Source: an uncultured Fibrobacter sp.
GTDB lineage: Bacteria > Fibrobacterota > Fibrobacteria > Fibrobacterales > Fibrobacteraceae
Length of the DNA: 64,000 nucleotides
NCBI GenBank assembly: GCA_946413655.1
Contig: CAMKLO010000008.1
Location: 1 to 64,000 of the forward strand
Reading direction: 5' to 3'
Shown: positions 61,353 to 64,000 of the stretch, piece after piece
Layout: each line of letters begins with the position of its first letter
Position numbering within the stretch: position 1 is the first letter of the stretch
Position numbers and translations under genes: made by a program
Notes under the pieces: generated by a model
The model's input: the letters and a program-made list of their open reading frames with translations, nothing else
What the model was told of the DNA's origin: nothing
Database searches by the model: none

Positions 61353-61373
61353 AGATTATAGACGAGAGACGAG
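61353..61373 (+). repeat. Heptamer array upstream of eda
   Basis: AGATTAT, AGACGAG, AGACGAG: three phased units of an AGANNNN variant, 11 bases upstream of the eda ATG (minus strand). Confidence 0.55.
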
Positions 61374-61422
61374 GGATGAATGAAAACAAAAAAGTGTTGT
61401 TTTTGTTGTTTACAAAGAATGT

Positions 61423-61454
61423 AAAAAGGCGGACGTAAGCCCGCCTGTTTTTTT
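61423..61454. terminator. Bidirectional terminator
   Basis: AGGCGG/CCGCCT stem with A tract on the left and T tract on the right; on the minus strand it ends the permease gene. Confidence 0.8.
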
Positions 61455-61468
61455 CTAATTCCTATAAC

Positions 61469-62674
61469 CTACTCAAACCTTAACGCTTCAATTGGATCGA
61501 GCCTGCTTGCCTTGCGGGCGGGGTACCATCCGAAGAATACGCCTGTGGCGCAGCATACACCGAAGCTCACGAAAACGCTCGTGATGGAAATGCTCATGGG
61601 CCAGTTCATCACGCTCTTGATGATTTCCGAGGCGGCAATGCCAATGCCAATGCCGATGGAGCCGCCAAGAAGGCTAATCAAGATGGACTCGATGAGGAAT
61701 TGCAGAAGGATGTCCTTGCCGCGGGCGCCGATAGCCATGCGTAGCCCGATTTCCTTGGTGCGTTCGGTCACGGAAACGTACATGATGTTCATGATTCCGA
61801 TACCGCCTACTAACAAACTAATTCCTGCAATGGCGGTGAGCACGAGCGAGAGCATGTCGGATGTGCTCGTGACGGTCTGGATCATTTCTTCTTGTGTAAA
61901 GACGCGGAATGGGTCGGTGGGTTTAGTCCAGCTGCGGCGTTCCTTGAGGATGTTCATGATTTCTTCGGTCGCCTTGGCGGCGTAGCCTTCGCCGATGGAG
62001 TTCGCGTAGATTTGGCGGATGCTTGTCGTCGAGGAGAATCGCCTCATCACGGTCTGGTACGGCGTGAAGATGACGTCGTCCTGGTCCTGCCCGAAATCGC
62101 CGGAGCCTTTCGCTTTCAAGGTCCCGATGACTTTCAGCGGAATGTTCTTGTAGCGGATGGTTTTGCCGATGGGGTTTTCGCCTCCAAAGAGGTTCCTCAC
62201 GACGGCTTGCCCAACGACGCAGACTTTTGCCATGCGGTCGGCTTCGTCATCGAACATCACGCCGTCTTCGATTTCGTAGTTGCGGATTTTGAGGTAGTCC
62301 GCGGAAATGCCGGAGAGCGTGGTGGGGGAGTTGTTGTTGCCGACAATGGCTTGCCCGCCAACGCTGACCATGGGAGAAACTCCGTTGATGTAGGTCGCTT
62401 TTTCGCGGATAGCGATGACGTCTTCTTCTTCGAGCATTTCCGTCGATTCGGATTGCACGCCTCCGCGCCGGCTCTGGTTCGGCATGATGGTGATGGCGTT
62501 TGTTCCCATGGCGGTCATCTGTTCCTTGATGGATTGCTTGGAGCCTTCACCCATGGCGACCATGGTGATAACAGCCGCAACACCGATGACGATGCCGAGA
62601 ACGGAAAGGAATGTGCGCATGCGGTTTCGCAGCAGTGCACGGATTGCAATTTTGACTAAAGTAAATGGATTCAT
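61469..62674 (-). CDS. MacB-type ABC transporter permease
   Basis: A protein of 401 residues. N-terminal membrane helix (MRTFLSVLGIVIGVAAVITM), a large periplasmic domain (about 45-275) with the MacB core pattern, then three C-terminal membrane helices with FtsX features (VLTAIAGISLLVGGIGIMNIMYVSVTERTKEIGLRMAIGA). This family (MacB_PCD plus FtsX) extrudes lipoproteins, peptides or drugs using the ATPase next door. Separate permease and ATPase chains are common in this group. A heptamer element separates the two genes; the ATG has no Shine-Dalgarno sequence. No MacA-type adaptor gene is in the window. Confidence 0.9.
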   Translation of the reverse strand: MNPFTLVKIAIRALLRNRMRTFLSVLGIVIGVAAVITMVAMGEGSKQSIKEQMTAMGTNAITIMPNQSRRGGVQSESTEMLEEEDVIAIREKATYINGVSPMVSVGGQAIVGNNNSPTTLSGISADYLKIRNYEIEDGVMFDDEADRMAKVCVVGQAVVRNLFGGENPIGKTIRYKNIPLKVIGTLKAKGSGDFGQDQDDVIFTPYQTVMRRFSSTTSIRQIYANSIGEGYAAKATEEIMNILKERRSWTKPTDPFRVFTQEEMIQTVTSTSDMLSLVLTAIAGISLLVGGIGIMNIMYVSVTERTKEIGLRMAIGARGKDILLQFLIESILISLLGGSIGIGIGIAASEIIKSVMNWPMSISITSVFVSFGVCCATGVFFGWYPARKASRLDPIEALRFE

Positions 62675-62680
62675 GATTGT

Positions 62681-62792
62681 AGTTACTAGTTGATAGTTAA
62701 TAGTTACTAGAGCGCTTTCGGTGTTGTTACTAGTTAGTAGTTATAGAATCCCGAAAATGAAATTCTAGTAACTAGTAACTCAGATCTAGGAA
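62681..62792. repeat. Composite heptamer element between ABC ATPase and permease genes
   Basis: Units AGTTACT, AGTTGAT, AGTTAAT, AGTTACT, AGAGCGC (62681-62715), then AGTTAGT and AGTTATA, a spacer and CTAGTAA CTAGTAA to 62780. On the minus strand the centre (ACACCGAAAGCGC) is a decayed form of the hairpin seen in the other copies. The ATPase stop (62794) and the permease start (62674) abut the two ends. Confidence 0.8.
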
Positions 62793-62793
62793 C

Positions 62794-63552
62794 TCATTCG
62801 TCAAATGTTTCCGGGGGTGGCAGTGCTTCGAACGCTTCTTTCGCGTCTTGCACGGTTTCGTTAATGACATCTTTTTTCACTAAACCGTCCCTAAGGGTGA
62901 TTGTACGGGTCGAAAAAGTCGCAATGTCCGGTTCGTGCGTAACGAATGCGATTGTCTTCCCCTGCCGGTTCAGTTCCTGGAATATCATCATGATTTCGTA
63001 ACTGGTGCGGGTGTCGAGATTTCCGGTCGCTTCGTCGGCGAGTATAATCACGGGGTCGTTGACTAATGCGCGTGCGATGGCGACTCGCTGTTGCTGGCCG
63101 CCTGAAAGTTGGTTCGGCAAGTGGTTCATGCGGCCTTCGAGCCCGACTCTTTTTAACGCCTCGATGGCTCGGTGGTGGCGTTCCGCTGCCGATATGGCTG
63201 GGTTGTACAATAACGGAAGTTCCACGTTTTCAATGGCGGTTGTGCGGCTGAGCAGGTTGTAGCTCTGGAATACGAATCCGATTTTCTGGCTGCGGATCTT
63301 GGCCAGAGCATCGCGTTTGAGAGTCTCGGTGTGTTCTCCATCTAGTATATAGTGTCCGGAGGTGGGTCGATCCATGCAGCCAAGTATGTTCAGCATGGTG
63401 GATTTACCGGACCCTGAGGTTCCCATGATGGTGACGAATTCACCACTATAAATATCGTAGCTCACCCCGCGTAGTGCATGTACGGTTTCGGTTCCCATTT
63501 TGAAATCGCGGCGTAGGTTTTGAATAGAAAGGATGGGTGTTTTAGTTTGCAT
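62794..63552 (-). CDS. ABC transporter ATP-binding protein (LolD/MacB type)
   Basis: A protein of 252 residues. Walker [10 protein letters not shown], the Q-loop FVFQSYNLL, signature [15 protein letters not shown], Walker [14 protein letters not shown], and the H-loop FVTHEPD are all present. The pattern [16 protein letters not shown] is typical of the MacB/LolD subfamily. It lies upstream of the permease gene on the same strand and energises it. C-terminal extension of about 25 residues ([19 protein letters not shown]) is slightly longer than usual. The stop codon abuts a heptamer element. Confidence 0.92.
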   Translation of the reverse strand: MQTKTPILSIQNLRRDFKMGTETVHALRGVSYDIYSGEFVTIMGTSGSGKSTMLNILGCMDRPTSGHYILDGEHTETLKRDALAKIRSQKIGFVFQSYNLLSRTTAIENVELPLLYNPAISAAERHHRAIEALKRVGLEGRMNHLPNQLSGGQQQRVAIARALVNDPVIILADEATGNLDTRTSYEIMMIFQELNRQGKTIAFVTHEPDIATFSTRTITLRDGLVKKDVINETVQDAKEAFEALPPPETFDE

Positions 63553-63734
63553 AAAGACCTTATTTCTTGTTTGTTGGATGCTCTAACCTGTTGATTAGGT
63601 TGCTTTTACGTCGCAAGAACATGGATTTTTTTGTGATTCGGATTCGAATGAGTCTAAAAACATGGTTTTTTCGTTTGATTGTTATGTTTCTGGACATAAA
63701 CATTAAATTTTTTTTTATTTTATATTCCGGCTTG

Positions 63735-63751
63735 AACCACCCTTGGTGGTT
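63735..63751 (+). other. Hairpin in the leader of the Wzz-like gene
   Basis: Perfect 7-bp stem AACCACC-CTT-GGTGGTT, about 25 bases before the start codon and after an AT-rich promoter-like stretch. It could affect translation or transcription of the polysaccharide gene. Confidence 0.45.
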
Positions 63752-63775
63752 GGTTCTGCGTCCTTGGAGATTTTA

Positions 63776-64000
63776 ATGAACGATAAAACGCCTCAGAATG
63801 TTTCGAGTAAGTCGGAAGACGACGAAATCGATATTCTTGAGATATTGGTGTACTTGAAGAGCAAGTGGAAAATCTTGCTTGTATTTTTGATTTTGGGCAT
63901 TGCATGTGGTGGCCTTGTTGCGAAGTGGATTCGTCCGTCGTTTAAGAGCGATATCCTCCTTCAGGTAAACGTCAAGGGGAATAAACAGGGACTTGCTCTT
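63776..64000 (+). CDS. Wzz/Wzc-type polysaccharide chain-length protein, N-terminal part
   Basis: The frame is open to the right edge (75 residues seen). After an acidic start (SKSEDDEIDILEILVYLKSKW) comes a membrane helix (KILLVFLILGIACGGLVA) and then WIRPSFKSDILLQVN. This is the classic start of Wzz/Wzc proteins, which set chain length in polysaccharide export. TTGGAG lies about six bases before the ATG. Whether a tyrosine-kinase domain follows cannot be seen. It may open an exopolysaccharide or O-antigen cluster beyond the window. Confidence 0.8.
   Translation, partial: MNDKTPQNVSSKSEDDEIDILEILVYLKSKWKILLVFLILGIACGGLVAKWIRPSFKSDILLQVNVKGNKQGLAL

Noticed and set aside
1..64000. tRNA, rRNA, insertion sequence or prophage
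   Set aside because: I looked in the intergenic regions and found no cloverleaf, transposase, integrase or phage structural gene.

Overview
The window looks like chromosome of a cellulolytic anaerobe of the phylum Fibrobacterota, most likely Fibrobacter or a close relative. This is inferred from gene content, not from a marker gene: there is no rRNA or tRNA gene here. The clues are several plant-wall enzymes (CE15, GH5, GH9, CE1), serine-rich linkers behind lipoprotein signals, secreted proteins with C-terminal beta-sandwich tails like type IX secretion sorting domains, glycogen metabolism genes and acetate kinase.

Layout. 1-5.8 kb: tail of a CE15 glucuronoyl esterase, an ABC-F ATPase and a large secreted multidomain protein. 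6-18 kb: mostly housekeeping genes (ackA, PAP2 and histidine phosphatases, SIR2-like protein, cobalamin-type radical SAM protein, AlgX-like protein, folD, FKBP lipoprotein, argA, nitroreductase, folE). 18-23 kb: two tandem lipoprotein alpha/beta hydrolases, then a HipBA-like toxin-antitoxin pair with a palindromic operator. 23-31 kb: glycogen synthase, a split CBM3-like/cysteine-peptidase gene, a PDZ protein and an M6 metalloprotease. 31-39 kb: dsbD, a sigma factor, a PorZ-like propeller protein, a tRNA nucleotidyltransferase, a glycosyltransferase and lpxA.

39.6-56 kb is a polysaccharide-degradation island. A GH5 cellulase gene diverges from a six-gene operon: a CBM11-like secreted protein, three large outer-membrane barrels ending in Phe, a lipoprotein, and a GH18 protein that has lost its catalytic Glu. 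GH9, CE1 and DUF4874/DUF4832 genes follow. The operon has no SusC/SusD homologue that I can recognise, and it is my best candidate for an undescribed glycan-binding or uptake system. 56-64 kb returns to housekeeping genes: rpe, a standalone CBM48 protein, a diguanylate cyclase, eda, a MacB-type ABC exporter, and the start of a Wzz-like polysaccharide gene.

The most unusual non-coding signal is a superfamily of degenerate 7-bp tandem repeats (AGTNNNN on one strand). Thirteen arrays touch or overlap start and stop codons of mostly housekeeping genes, and four copies carry a small hairpin whose stem shows compensatory base changes. The arrays are absent from the polysaccharide island, where genes instead use Shine-Dalgarno sequences and ordinary terminators. 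A second family, GTCATYCTGA...GAAGRATCCAG, occurs eight times, often as inverted pairs.
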